From Fibrobacter succinogenes (GTDB lineage Bacteria > Fibrobacterota > Fibrobacteria > Fibrobacterales > Fibrobacteraceae), in the NCBI GenBank assembly GCA_902768715.1, contig CACXMH010000012.1, positions 1 through 64,000 on the forward strand: a stretch of 64,000 nt of DNA. The letters run 5' to 3'. Within the stretch, counting starts at the first letter, position 1; every line of letters begins with the position of its first letter. Shown here piece by piece: positions 23,955-33,700 of the stretch. Made by a program: the position numbers and the translations under genes. The notes beneath the pieces are model-generated. The model did no database searches, had not been told where the DNA came from, and saw nothing but the letters and a program-made list of their open reading frames with translations.

Positions 23955-26918
23955 TTATTTTACCGAGAACAGTTCCGAACGGTGTATCCCTTGAGCGCGG
24001 GCGCGAACAACATATAAACCGGAGCCAGGAACATCCATTGAAAGGTTCGCCGTACCGCCATGAACAAGGACAGACCTTGTGGCAAGAACCCGACCCTTCA
24101 AGTCCAAAATATCCACGCAGGCCATTTTTCCTTCCAAATTGCCGGAGGCGTTGAATGACACCTGCAATCGGTTTCCAGACCTTACCGTGTGCAAAACACC
24201 TAACGAAGCCTTCGCATAGGCCTTCGCTTCGTCCGTAACCCGGACAGTAGCGTTCTTTGCCGACTTTCCAAGAGACACCTGCAAAGAATCGCCCGCTTTC
24301 AGTTCCGTAGTTGCACCATCCACAGTCACATACACGTGTTTTCCCAAAGCGGATAGTTTTTCTGCACCGTTGACGGAAATGTATCCCGCACGTTCATCAC
24401 TAGCGTCAAGACGAAGTGTCCATTCTTGAGCATTTCCAGCAGAGCGGACCGACTTGGCCAGCAGGCGACCGTCTTCTACGATAGACAGGTTTACCCGTTC
24501 GCCCATGCTAGCAGGCGGCTCATCAACCACAAAAGGATGACTGGCAACGCCTAGCGTATTTCCGGCATCGCGACGGCCATTTCGATCCGAAAGAACTAGC
24601 TGCAAGCACCAACCATTGCGGGACTCCGCTTTCGCCAGAGATTTTTCATTTTCGACAAAGCTCTGATTTTCGTCATCTTCTTGAGCTTCCAAAAATACGG
24701 GAGTCGTCGAAGCTTTCCAGGTCATCATCTTCGAAACCTTGACCCAAGCCGCCTCGTAGGGCTCCAAATAGCGGGTTTCCTCGTAATCGTATGTTTTCGG
24801 ATTATAGCGCCAGAAAACCGTTTCCGAGCCGAAATCGCCTTCAACCATCCCTGGATTTTCCGAGAATAGGTCTATGCGCCAACCATAGGGATTGGAAATC
24901 ATGTTCCACCCGGTATAGGAACTGTCCAGAAGCCACTCAACGGCTTTCTTTTCGTCATTTCCTGCTTTAAGAACCAGCGGCTCACCCTTTAGGGAGCTGT
25001 ACCAAAAGCCGCGATTACCGACAAGGCTATCGCCCTTTTCAAGCTTTTTGTAGCGCCAGAAATCTCCCGTATCGCCATCATCCCACCAATACAAGTGCTG
25101 GTCATCGTTCCAATGGAAGGAGGACTTATCGACAGATGCCAGCGAGACCATGTACCACGTATTGGGTTCACCACCTAGCGTTTTTTCAACCGTCAAAGTG
25201 TCGCTGTAAACGGCATCTTCTTTTGAGTCCTTTAGCGAAACATTTACGGAAAACTCGCCCATTTCCTTCATACGGAAAACAAGAGTTTTTTCGATTGCGG
25301 AGGCTACGGAATCTCCCAGCAGAGAATCCACCACCGGCTTCCCTGAACGAAGATTCTTGATTTCTATACGGGCAGTTACCTTACGCCTTGCATCAAAATC
25401 CGAACCCTTGAAGGCAACTTGCAGCGCGCGGCCTGTTTGCTCCATCTCGGCACGGACAATCTCTAACGGAATGGTGTAATCAGGTTGCTGTTCCGTCGAA
25501 TCACCTTCGTGGTGGTCAGCACCGCCGGCGCTGCTTTCAACAGGCAAGTCTCCACTGCCAGAGCTGTCTTTTGATTCAGATCCCGAACTTTCTACCGGTT
25601 TGTCGGAATTCGAACTCTCAGTCGGCGCAGTGGATCCAGAACTTCCTTCAGGATTTTCGGAATTCGAGCTCCCGGCAGGCGCAGTAGATCCGGAACTTTC
25701 CACCGGTTTGTCTGAATTCGAGCTCCCAGTCGGCGAAGTAGATCCAGAGCTTTCCACCGGTTTGTCTGAATTCGAGCTTCCGGAATTTGAAGAAGTCGGA
25801 GCGAAACCTTCGAAATAAGGGAGACCATCGTTTACATTGTCCGTCCGATTCCATACCCCACTTCCGTCATTGAACGCCTGGGCAAGGGCTCCCGATTTCA
25901 TATCTTCGGAATCGGCAACGCCATTGGCCAACTGTCCGCCAGCATTGGTGGAGATTATCTTATTGTCGGAATCGGTTATCAGCGTTCCATCGACATCAAG
26001 ACCTCTCACTCCGTTTCTCACATTCTTGTAAACATTGGCAGAGGCAGGATTTTGCCAATCGGAAAGAGTGTAGGAACCGATCCCCAAAGAAGTTGATGCA
26101 TCCTGTGTTCCGTAATGGTAATTGTTTTTTATGGATGTTAAATTGTTGTCCCCCAGGTTTTCATCCAGCTTCCCCACCAGGTAACCCACGTTACCCGTAC
26201 CGGAAATATCTCCGATGGAATAGGTGTTCTCGATGGAAAGCGCCGAATTTTCGGGAGCTCGGCCGTCAATGACTCTGAAATTGCCGACGAGTCCGCCGAC
26301 CTGTGTCGTGTCAACCACACCGTCACTGCACCCCGCAGAAATATCGCCAACGACAGACGAATGGATGATGGTAACATTATCCGTAGCCGAAGATCCTTCC
26401 TGCATTTCACCGACAATTCCGCCGGCCTTCGACCCGCAATTTCCGGTAATCAAACCCTGGAACAGGGCGTCTTCTATAGTCAGAGACGTAGCCCCATTCC
26501 CGCTGTATATGGAAACACCCCACAAACCACCCATGTAATCGCCACCGGACAAAGTTGCATTGACAACCGTATCACCCACATAGGGGCTGCTCCCATTATC
26601 ATGGGTAAAATAGCCGGCAATACCGCCGATATAAGAAACTCCTGTAGAAGCCTCGCAATGCGCATTCACGCCGTCCACTTTCACATTGGATATTCCGCTT
26701 TCCCAAGCCATTTGCAATCGGCCAGAAACACCGCCCAAAAAGCAGTCCAGCCAGTCATTTTCATCTATCCCACTAACCGTAACCGAGTTCACCTTGATAT
26801 TTTCAAGACCCTTGATATTCATGGCATAACCAAAGGCGCCTCCTGCACTCCGAATTTTCCACTTCAAAAGCCACCGTGGCCGTGGGGCAGGACTGCAGTT
26901 CCGGAATAATTCCCACAT
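23955..26918 (-). CDS. GLUG-repeat surface protein, C-terminal part (frameshifted gene)
   Basis: Large body of a secreted adhesin-like protein whose N-terminus is the adjoining frame at 26803-27438. True sequence starts around SAGGAFGYAMNIKGL; the first ~25 residues of this frame are out-of-frame noise. It holds GLUG-type repeats (GGIAGYFT, GGLWGVS, GGIVGEMQ, GGLVGNFR), then four ~18-residue repeats of SSNSDKPVESSGST type (about residues 375-450), a large beta-rich region with Trp-rich segments, and a C-terminal domain of about 80 residues (VDILDLKGRVLATRSVLVHG ... GLYVVRARAQG ... FSVK). The last resembles a type IX sorting domain, fitting the sprA gene nearby. Likely an exported, surface-attached protein. 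Confidence 0.75.
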   Translation of the reverse strand: MWELFRNCSPAPRPRWLLKWKIRSAGGAFGYAMNIKGLENIKVNSVTVSGIDENDWLDCFLGGVSGRLQMAWESGISNVKVDGVNAHCEASTGVSYIGGIAGYFTHDNGSSPYVGDTVVNATLSGGDYMGGLWGVSIYSGNGATSLTIEDALFQGLITGNCGSKAGGIVGEMQEGSSATDNVTIIHSSVVGDISAGCSDGVVDTTQVGGLVGNFRVIDGRAPENSALSIENTYSIGDISGTGNVGYLVGKLDENLGDNNLTSIKNNYHYGTQDASTSLGIGSYTLSDWQNPASANVYKNVRNGVRGLDVDGTLITDSDNKIISTNAGGQLANGVADSEDMKSGALAQAFNDGSGVWNRTDNVNDGLPYFEGFAPTSSNSGSSNSDKPVESSGSTSPTGSSNSDKPVESSGSTAPAGSSNSENPEGSSGSTAPTESSNSDKPVESSGSESKDSSGSGDLPVESSAGGADHHEGDSTEQQPDYTIPLEIVRAEMEQTGRALQVAFKGSDFDARRKVTARIEIKNLRSGKPVVDSLLGDSVASAIEKTLVFRMKEMGEFSVNVSLKDSKEDAVYSDTLTVEKTLGGEPNTWYMVSLASVDKSSFHWNDDQHLYWWDDGDTGDFWRYKKLEKGDSLVGNRGFWYSSLKGEPLVLKAGNDEKKAVEWLLDSSYTGWNMISNPYGWRIDLFSENPGMVEGDFGSETVFWRYNPKTYDYEETRYLEPYEAAWVKVSKMMTWKASTTPVFLEAQEDDENQSFVENEKSLAKAESRNGWCLQLVLSDRNGRRDAGNTLGVASHPFVVDEPPASMGERVNLSIVEDGRLLAKSVRSAGNAQEWTLRLDASDERAGYISVNGAEKLSALGKHVYVTVDGATTELKAGDSLQVSLGKSAKNATVRVTDEAKAYAKASLGVLHTVRSGNRLQVSFNASGNLEGKMACVDILDLKGRVLATRSVLVHGGTANLSMDVPGSGLYVVRARAQGIHRSELFSVK
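25600..25800. repeat. ~54-bp tandem repeat in the GLUG-protein gene
   Basis: About four copies of a unit starting GAATTCGA(A/G)CT and containing GTAGATCC and CCACCGGTTTGTC. It encodes the Ser-rich linker and varies slightly among copies. Its length keeps the reading frame. Confidence 0.8.
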
Positions 26919-27438
26919 AGGCGCTGGAAGCGGACGTCTTGAAATAGGCCTCGCTAAATTTCAAATTGCGGATACCGCCCGAAGATCCCCCCGCAAATGT
27001 TGCAAAGCCTATAATTCGGTCCACATCAGATACACCCACGTAGCAGGCACCCGATATGGTATAGGGGCCACCCGTGCCAGATTGCAAAACCTGGCTTCCG
27101 CTCATGTCGATGGTTTTTCCCTTGAACGCCGTTGCCCCGTCATTGCAAGCATCCCCGATGCGGCCAGCAAACTCGATATTTGACGTTACAGAGACAATGC
27201 CGTTGGAATTGCTGGCAAGCCATGCGTTCAAGTAGGTGACGGCATCGCCAACGCCGTCACTATACCACGAGTCAAAACAGGACTCACCGGATTCGGCAGC
27301 CCCCGTCTTCTGGAAAAACTCCAAAACCGGAGTTCCCCCCGTAATTTCCTTAAAACAAAATTTTTTTGATTCGGCGGCAAAAGTCGTCAAAAAAACCGTC
27401 AAACAAAGCAAGACACAAAATTTCAACCTAATTTTCAT
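26803..27438 (-). CDS. GLUG-repeat surface protein, N-terminal part (frameshifted gene)
   Basis: Begins with a signal peptide (MKIRLKFCVLLCLTVFLTTFAAES) and a ~190-residue exported beta-helix-like region (YLNAWLASNSNGIVSVTSNIEFAG ... KGKTIDMSG) typical of these surface proteins. Meaningful sequence runs to FEVENS, base ~26851. One extra base near 26850 then changes frame: skipping it gives VENS-SAGGAFGYAMN without a break, joining the 23955-26918 frame. The two pieces are therefore one gene of about 1,150 codons, 23955-27438, interrupted by a sequencing error or real mutation. The last ~15 residues (ECRRRLWLCHEYQGS) are out of frame. Confidence 0.75.
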   Translation of the reverse strand: MKIRLKFCVLLCLTVFLTTFAAESKKFCFKEITGGTPVLEFFQKTGAAESGESCFDSWYSDGVGDAVTYLNAWLASNSNGIVSVTSNIEFAGRIGDACNDGATAFKGKTIDMSGSQVLQSGTGGPYTISGACYVGVSDVDRIIGFATFAGGSSGGIRNLKFSEAYFKTSASSAYVGIIPELQSCPTATVAFEVENSECRRRLWLCHEYQGS

Positions 27439-27538
27439 GAAAAAACCTGACTTTTCGACAAAAAAAATTAAATTCTTTTGCGGAAACAGGATATTATTTT
27501 TTCGTTAATTAGACTGGCTGTGCCCCTTATCACATAGA

Positions 27539-27601
27539 CTAGGCACGCTTGGAGCGTTTTCTGAAGCTCTTGACCAACAGGGCGGCGAGGATGCAGTACA
27601 T
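27539..27601 (-). CDS. Possible 20-residue hydrophobic/basic micropeptide
   Basis: ATG at 27601 to TAG at 27539 encodes MYCILAALLVKSFRKRSKRA. A hydrophobic half is followed by a strongly basic tail, like small membrane-active peptides. The upstream stretch is A/G-rich but lacks a clear GGAGG. The codons used (CTC, GCC, AAG, CGC) resemble those of real genes here, whereas the surrounding DNA is AT-rich. It could instead be the remnant end of a larger gene. Low confidence. Confidence 0.25.
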   Translation of the reverse strand: MYCILAALLVKSFRKRSKRA

Positions 27602-27740
27602 TTTTTTCTCTTTTTTGCGTTTTTGGTGTATTTTTGCCGTTTTCTCAACAGCGCGGGCCAATGATAACAAATTTTTACCTTACTTGCAAGGCGTTTGTTA
27701 AGGAATTTTTACTTTATTTTTCTTACATGAATCCTCGAAA

Positions 27741-27866
27741 CCGCTAGCCCTAACACCTTAAGCGGATCCTTGCCTCCGCGAGGATGACACCTCTTGAGAC
27801 CGTCTGTCCTAACCCCTAGATCCTAGCCCCTAAATCCTACCCCCTACTACCTAACACCTACACCCC
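27741..27866. repeat. REP-like palindrome plus CCTA-type array before batD
   Basis: CTAGCCCTAACACCTTAAGC, a GGATCC ... CCGCGAGGATGAC palindrome, then reiterated CCTAACCC, CCTAGATC, CCTAAATC, CCTACC and CCTAACAC units. It matches the right-hand parts of the composite repeats at 3282, 30509 and 43578. Confidence 0.75.
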
Positions 27867-27889
27867 TCAATTTTTGTAAATTTGGGGCC

Positions 27890-29701
27890 ATGAAAAGATT
27901 GTTGTTGATTCTTCTCTGTCTGGCGGCGGTCGCAACGGCCCGCCCATCCCTGCAGTTGGACAGGGATCGAGTGGAATCGGGCAAGACCTTCGGACTGCAG
28001 CTCGTTTACCCCCTGGCAGAACTTCCTGAAAACCGCAGCGATTTGCAGATGGAACCCGCAAACGGTTTCACACTCGTCGGAATCGATAGTACCGACAAGG
28101 TAATCCGCCCCAGCATGGAAGACATGTTCAACTCCTTTTTTGGAGGCGGAAGCCGTGGCGGATACAAGGCCCGAATCTATACGTTCAAGTTGAAAGCTCC
28201 CAAAAAGACCGGACGAATCAGCGCCGGACAAATTTTCATGACCCTCGAAGGGCAAAAACGCAACCTTACAGGCGACATCCCTATCGATGTACAGCGGGCC
28301 TATAGCGACGAAGCCGTATCCGTAAGCCTCACACCCAGCAAAAAATCCATCTACGAAGGGGAACAGTTCTACGTCACTCTCGGGTTCCACACCTACGAGC
28401 ATTTCGAAGGAGGCCTGCAGGCCACCGACATGAGCACCGGCAACGACTTTATCGTCCACCGCGGCGACCTTTCCACCATGGAATTCAAGCCCGTCGAAGG
28501 CGCCCGCCGCGAAATGCAGGCCAGCGCCAAGTTCGCCTGGCTTTCTCCCACCAAAAACGGTACACTGCAAATTCCGCCCTTCAAGTTCAAATACACCAAG
28601 CGTGGCGAACCGAAAATCGTAGAAGAAAAAAAACAGATGGGCGGTATGTCTTTCCACAGCCAGTCTATCAAGCAGGAATCTATCGAAGCCGAAACCCAGA
28701 CCCCGACTGTAAACATCACGGTAAAGCCTTTACCCGCCCAGGGCAAGCCTGCAGACTTTAGCGGCATGGTTGGCGACTACAAGTTCAGCGCCGATTTCGA
28801 CCGCACAAACCTCAAGGTAGGCGAAGCCCTGACGCTATCCATAAACATCAAGGGCGACGGAACGCCAGGCACCATCACGGACCCGAAACTTCCCGATTTC
28901 AGCGAGTTCCGCTCCGTACCCCCCGAGAACAACATCTCCAAAAAGGTTACGGGGAACAAGGTCGTCACCACCAAGGACATCAAGGTTTTCCTCTACCCCA
29001 AAAAGAAGGGGACCTTTGAAATTCCGGCCATAAACTATTCCTGGTTCAACCCCGCCAAGAAAAAATATGAAACGGCTACCGCAGGCCCCTGGACCATCGA
29101 GGTGGAAAAAGGGGACGCAGGTGCCGAAGCCATTTTCCAGGGTCCCGTAGCAGGGTCCGCAGGCCCAAGCGCCGTGCAAAAACAGGAAATCGAATCCCTC
29201 GGGTCCGACATCCGGTTTATCCACACCAGCGCCCCAAAGTCGGACACTGTCGCTCCCTACAAGAGCGTGTTGTTCTGGATTCTCTTTACCGCAGCCATTC
29301 CTTTCTACATCATCGCCACCCTTCTTGTCAAGATCCGGCGCAAGCGTAACAGCAATGCGGCTCTGGTCCGCAAGGGGCATGCCAACAAACAGCTCAAGGA
29401 AAAGTTCGCCCAGGCCCGCAAGGCTCTCGAAGCAAGCGACGGCAAGGGATTCTTCGCCGCACTCGAAAACGGGCTCTTGAACTACCTGAGCGACACCACC
29501 AACCTGGAATTCAAGGGCATGACTCGCCCCCAGATGAAAGAGGAACTGGCAAGGCTCAGCGTGAAAGAAGAAACCATTGCCGCCATCGACAGCTGGCTCG
29601 AAAAATGCGCCTTCGTGCGCTACGCTCCCGTGACGGCCACGCCCGAAGAGCAAAAGCAGATGCTTGCCGATGTGGAAAAGCTATGCGAGAAAGTTAGATA
29701 G
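27890..29701 (+). CDS. batD: BatD-family protein
   Basis: 603 residues: signal peptide (1-18), a large periplasmic region of tandem beta-sandwich BatD domains (opening RPSLQLDRDRVESGKTFGLQLVY; a second SLTPSKKSIYEGEQFYVTLGF; a third DFDRTNLKVGEALTLSINIKGDG), one membrane helix near residues 462-482 (WILFTAAIPFYIIATLL) and a cytosolic helical tail. BatD belongs to the Bat (aerotolerance) set, which usually accompanies a MoxR ATPase and VWA proteins BatA/BatB. Here only batE follows, 42 bases downstream, across a short TTCGGAATTCGGA-type repeat (29702-29733). Function in envelope stress is inferred from the family. Confidence 0.85.
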   Translation: MKRLLLILLCLAAVATARPSLQLDRDRVESGKTFGLQLVYPLAELPENRSDLQMEPANGFTLVGIDSTDKVIRPSMEDMFNSFFGGGSRGGYKARIYTFKLKAPKKTGRISAGQIFMTLEGQKRNLTGDIPIDVQRAYSDEAVSVSLTPSKKSIYEGEQFYVTLGFHTYEHFEGGLQATDMSTGNDFIVHRGDLSTMEFKPVEGARREMQASAKFAWLSPTKNGTLQIPPFKFKYTKRGEPKIVEEKKQMGGMSFHSQSIKQESIEAETQTPTVNITVKPLPAQGKPADFSGMVGDYKFSADFDRTNLKVGEALTLSINIKGDGTPGTITDPKLPDFSEFRSVPPENNISKKVTGNKVVTTKDIKVFLYPKKKGTFEIPAINYSWFNPAKKKYETATAGPWTIEVEKGDAGAEAIFQGPVAGSAGPSAVQKQEIESLGSDIRFIHTSAPKSDTVAPYKSVLFWILFTAAIPFYIIATLLVKIRRKRNSNAALVRKGHANKQLKEKFAQARKALEASDGKGFFAALENGLLNYLSDTTNLEFKGMTRPQMKEELARLSVKEETIAAIDSWLEKCAFVRYAPVTATPEEQKQMLADVEKLCEKVR

Positions 29702-29743
29702 TTCGAAATTCGGAATTCGGAGTTCGGAATTGAGAAGGTTTAT

Positions 29744-30508
29744 ATGAAAAGTTTTGTATTTATTCTGATTACTATTCTAACGGCATTCGCCACCTCTAAT
29801 GCTGCGGAAACCTGTGCCGGTATCGAAGCAGGCACCAAGGCCTATAACGAAGGCGATTTCGAGCGAGCCGTTGACGAATGGCGAAGCTGTGCCGACAGCG
29901 GCATTAACGATGCTGACCTTTTCTACAATCTTGGGAACGCCTATTTCAGGAGCGGAAAGCTGGGATTCTCCATTTTCTACTACAAAAAAGCCCTCCGCCT
30001 TAGGGCCAACGACAGCGATATCCAGCATAACCTGAAATACGCCCAGGCCATGACCCGGGACAAGGTGGAAGAAGATTCCGAAGAAAACCCCATTCTGAAC
30101 GCCCTTTTCCAGGCGCATCACGCCATTTCTCTAAAGACGCAGCTCTGGATTATGCTCGGCATTTTCTGGGCCATAGCCATTGCCGCCGTGCTGACCAGAA
30201 TCAGCCTGCGTGAAAAGGCCCGGAACATTTTCACCGGAATCATTTTTGCGCTTACCATCGTCTTAGGAGTATTTGGCGCCAGTGCCGGCTACAAGATTTT
30301 TGTCCTGGAAACAGACATTACCGGAGTTGTCACCGCAAAGGACGCCGACGTGACCAGCGCTCCAAGCGACAAGTCCCAGACCCTGAACACCCTTTCCGAA
30401 GGAACTTCTTTCCAGGTGCTTTCTACCCAAGGAAATTTCGCCGAAATCCAGCTGGGCGAAAAAATCAAGGGGTTCGTCAAGCTCTCCGACGTAGGGATTG
30501 TGGAGTAG
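29744..30508 (+). CDS. batE: BatE-like TPR protein with C-terminal SH3-like domain
   Basis: 254 residues with a signal peptide (to about 20), tetratricopeptide helices (GTKAYNEGDFERAVDEWRSC ... LFYNLGNAYFRSGKLGFSIFYYKKALRL), two membrane helices (about 130-150 and 165-185) and a C-terminal bacterial SH3-like segment (VTSAPSDKSQTLNTLSEGTSFQVLSTQGNFAEIQL). This order is diagnostic for BatE-type proteins encoded after batD. It likely sits in the inner membrane with its TPR part facing the periplasm as a scaffold. Last gene of the pair; a composite repeat follows. Confidence 0.85.
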   Translation: MKSFVFILITILTAFATSNAAETCAGIEAGTKAYNEGDFERAVDEWRSCADSGINDADLFYNLGNAYFRSGKLGFSIFYYKKALRLRANDSDIQHNLKYAQAMTRDKVEEDSEENPILNALFQAHHAISLKTQLWIMLGIFWAIAIAAVLTRISLREKARNIFTGIIFALTIVLGVFGASAGYKIFVLETDITGVVTAKDADVTSAPSDKSQTLNTLSEGTSFQVLSTQGNFAEIQLGEKIKGFVKLSDVGIVE

Positions 30509-30742
30509 TTATGAGTTGTGAGTTGTGTGTTGTGAGGTATGGAAAAAGAATTCGTCATGTTCGCGCAGGCGAACATCCGCTTACTGCAATCTAGCGGATC
30601 CTCACTTTCGTGAGGATGACGAGAAAAGCCCGCGAGGGTGACAAATCTTGAAATCCGCAATCCCGAACCTCGAGCCTCATGCCTCAAAGCGAAGCGACCT
30701 CAAACCCCTAACCCCTAGATCCTAAATCCTATCCCCTAGATC
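30509..30742 (+). repeat. Composite intergenic repeat between convergent genes, copy 2
   Basis: Same order as copy 1: TGAGTTG/TGAGGTATG array, AAAAAGAATTCGTCATGTTC, GCGAACATCCGCTTACTGCA, a GGATCCTCACTTTCG/GTGAGGATGAC palindrome, CCTCAAAGCGAAGCGACCTC and a CCTAACCCCTAGATCCTAA array running to the sprA stop. Confidence 0.85.
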
Positions 30743-33700
30743 CTAATCAAACCGTAACATCAGCGCGATTTCGAACTGCAATATCTGCCGCAGGTGTGGC
30801 GTCTCGTCGTCCAGCTTTTCGTGAATCTGACGGTACTCGATGTAGCTGCTCATAGAAGCGATGCGGTTGAACTGGTAACCTGCGCTAGGCCGCACGAACC
30901 ATTCGTGTGTGCGCGAGGGTACCGTACGGTCTGTCTTGTGGAGTTCCGGCTTATAGACCGTGTAATCGTATCCGTCGATACTCCACTGCCTGAACACTCC
31001 ATCTGTGACGCTAGACTTGTTCCACATGTCGTATCCCGGGTCAGGGTCGTACTCTTTGCGGATGGTCTTGTTGTAGTCGTAGCCGGCGGTAAACTTCAGG
31101 TCGATATCGTTTTCCAGCTTGAAATACCATTTCCATAGCTGGAACCCGCGCTTGGTCTTCAGCGGGTATGAAATGGTCAGGTCATTTCCGATATTGATGG
31201 CAAAGTCGTTGTACAGGGAGGTATGAATCCAGGGGGTATCCCAGAAATAGTCCGTTGTATCCTTGGTATTGCCGTCAGTATTGGGCCAATAAGGGCTATC
31301 GAGAACCTCCTCTTTCGGACGTCTATCCGTCGATTCAATCTTTAGACGAACAGCGTTGTCAATCCTCATGTTGCTCTGGGTCAAGAAAGACAGGCGGACC
31401 AGCGGATTAAAGTTCCATAGGTGGGCCCAAGAATCTTCGGCACTCTGGAAAGGCCGTACCACGGTAGTCCTGGTATAATCAAACCGATGGGCCGCACTGA
31501 CGCTCTTGAAACCGTTCAGGAACGACACACGCTGGGAGAAATTAGGCACGTTCACGCCAATGCCTATCTTCGGCCACACCGTAGTGGTATCCAGGTAAAG
31601 GGGATATTCTCGTGACTGGTTGAATTCTTCACGCCACATCAGGTCTCCTGTAACGCTAATATCCCAGATAGGCAACACAATGCCCGTCCCTATCTGGAAC
31701 TGGCGAGACACAGAATGTCTGAAATTACCCTGATAAACAAGGGTATCTACATGATGGTTGCGATATTGGGCAAACCGTGTAAAATCATCACGATGGTCAA
31801 GCCCCATATCTCCGGTAACAATATTCCAGAAGCCCCTATTGCGGTATCCATTGCCCAGGCCTAGGCCATACAGGTAATACTCCATCGGTGTCACGCCCTG
31901 TTCCTCGTACAGTTGAGAAAGCGTAAAGTTTTCACCCACGGTGTTCGTCGTGGTCTGCCAACTCATGCGTATTTCATTCCACTTGATTTTGTCGAGGGAA
32001 GTAACCACCACATTCTCCCTGCCGAAATTCTGGAAGAAATCGATAATGCGGAACGTTGGGCTGAACTCAAACCGGTTCGTCTGGGAAATGGTCCAGTAGT
32101 TCTTCTCGATATCGTTGGCATCCAAGAAATCGTACTCGTCGGGAATGGTCTTTTGCTGATTAAAGTCCGAAGAAAAGGATGTATTGAACGGAATGAACGG
32201 AATAAGCCTCGGGTTGAAACCTATCTTGAACTGCTGGGTACGAGCCCGTTCATTGCGCAAAATTCCATAGGACCGTCCGTACTCACGCGTTCCAACACTG
32301 TCCACGCGGTAGAACGCAGAAGTATCGTAGCGGATTTCGTAGGTTTCCGGATTCTGCATGTCGATTGCCCACTCTCTGCCATCTTCCATAGTCCTGGCAA
32401 TCGTATCCCGAGGCACAATCACCACGCTGTCCTTGGAAACATAGACCTTGCGGTCCGTATGGTCATAGTCGAATACGTAATCGCTGGCAAAAAGACCGCC
32501 TTCTTTTGTGGTAAAGAAATTCTCCTTCACAAAACCTTCCCGGTCGCCACCCCCCTGCATGTCACGGGAGATGTTCAGGGAGTAGGACGTGTTCAACCAA
32601 GAAAGGATATTCCATCGCATGTTCAGTTTGTGGTTCAAGTCGGCCGTGTAAGTCACCACCTTGGCCACCTGGGGTTCCACGAAGTCAGGGTCTCTATCCT
32701 GATCCACATAACGCACATAATTGAAATCAAACAATGTCACATCAAAAGTTTGGGGCCAGGGCTCAAACTCCGTTGCCGCCATGGTCTTGCTGAAAGCATT
32801 GTCAAACTTGGAAAGTCCTTCAAACGGCTTTTTTCGGAACAGGGTAAACGTTCCCAACTTGTACTCCAAAATAGTCCTGTAGGAGTATGTGGAGTCAGCG
32901 CTGGTAGTAGCCCGACCTTCGGATTCCGCATACGAATAGCTTGCCGCCGGCCTTTCCAGGAAAATTTGGGATAGAGCCTCCCCTATCTTCGAATCCGAAG
33001 CCTTGTAATCCTTGCTATAGCTTACGCTAAAACTCTTTTCACGCACATAGGATTCATAGCCCTTGGATTCGGTTTCATCCCGTAGTTCCTGTTCCTTCTT
33101 GTTGGAGGTTACCGACAGGTCGTTCTGGAACATATCCTTGGTCAAATTCGAGAAACTGCTCTTCTTTAAAAGAAGGTCATCCGTAGGCTTCATGTAGGGG
33201 CGCTTGGTAGTACTGCTGTAGCCGAAGTTCATGGGAATATGGAATCCGAGACTATCGGCCAGGAACTTATTCAAGCTGAGGTTCAAATCTCCAGCCACAT
33301 CTAACTGGGACGCTGCATCCGAAAGTTTTGGTTTCGGAGAGCCTCCTGTAGTTGAAAGGGTTGCAAAATCACCATCCTGATAGCGTATTGCTCCGGACAA
33401 CGAAATAAAGTCCGCAAACTCCACCTGACCAGAAGTTCGTGCAGCATAGCCCCACTCCGTATCCATGCTGGAAAGCCGCAAATCATCAATCCAGAATGTA
33501 CCCTTCAAGTCTGCAGGGGACGCGTCGGCGTCGGCAATGACAACAAAGCGAATCCAGTCAATATGCGTCACAGAGGGGTTACCCACCAACTTGATTTGTT
33601 CATCACGGGAACTTCCCTCCACCTTACGGATCGTAGGCTCCAAGAAGGGCGGTTTGCGTCCCCGTTTCATATTGGAAAAATCGGACAAATCCATAGCAAA

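Larger units (their letters stand above)
27439..27889. other. 450-base divergent intergenic region
   Basis: The left part (27439-27735) is AT-rich with long T and A runs. It should hold the minus-strand promoter of the surface-protein gene and, further right, the batD promoter. It also contains a 20-codon frame described separately. The right part (27741-27866) is repeat DNA: a GGATCCTTGCCTCCG/GAGGATGAC palindrome and a long CCTAACCCCTAGATCCTAG-type array ending about 15 bases before the batD start region. No other gene seen. Confidence 0.6.

Noticed and set aside
25600-25800. Possible CRISPR-like array (54-base periodic repeat)
   Set aside because: Units are directly adjacent, translate in frame as a Ser-rich linker and have no spacers or cas genes.
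23955-26918. ATG at 26918 as a real start of a separate gene
   Set aside because: The first residues are out-of-frame with the obvious upstream part, there is no signal peptide, and the frames join cleanly at about 26850.
27741-27866. CCTAACCC-type arrays as telomere repeats of a linear replicon
   Set aside because: They are internal, short, degenerate and occur at many sites flanked by ordinary genes.
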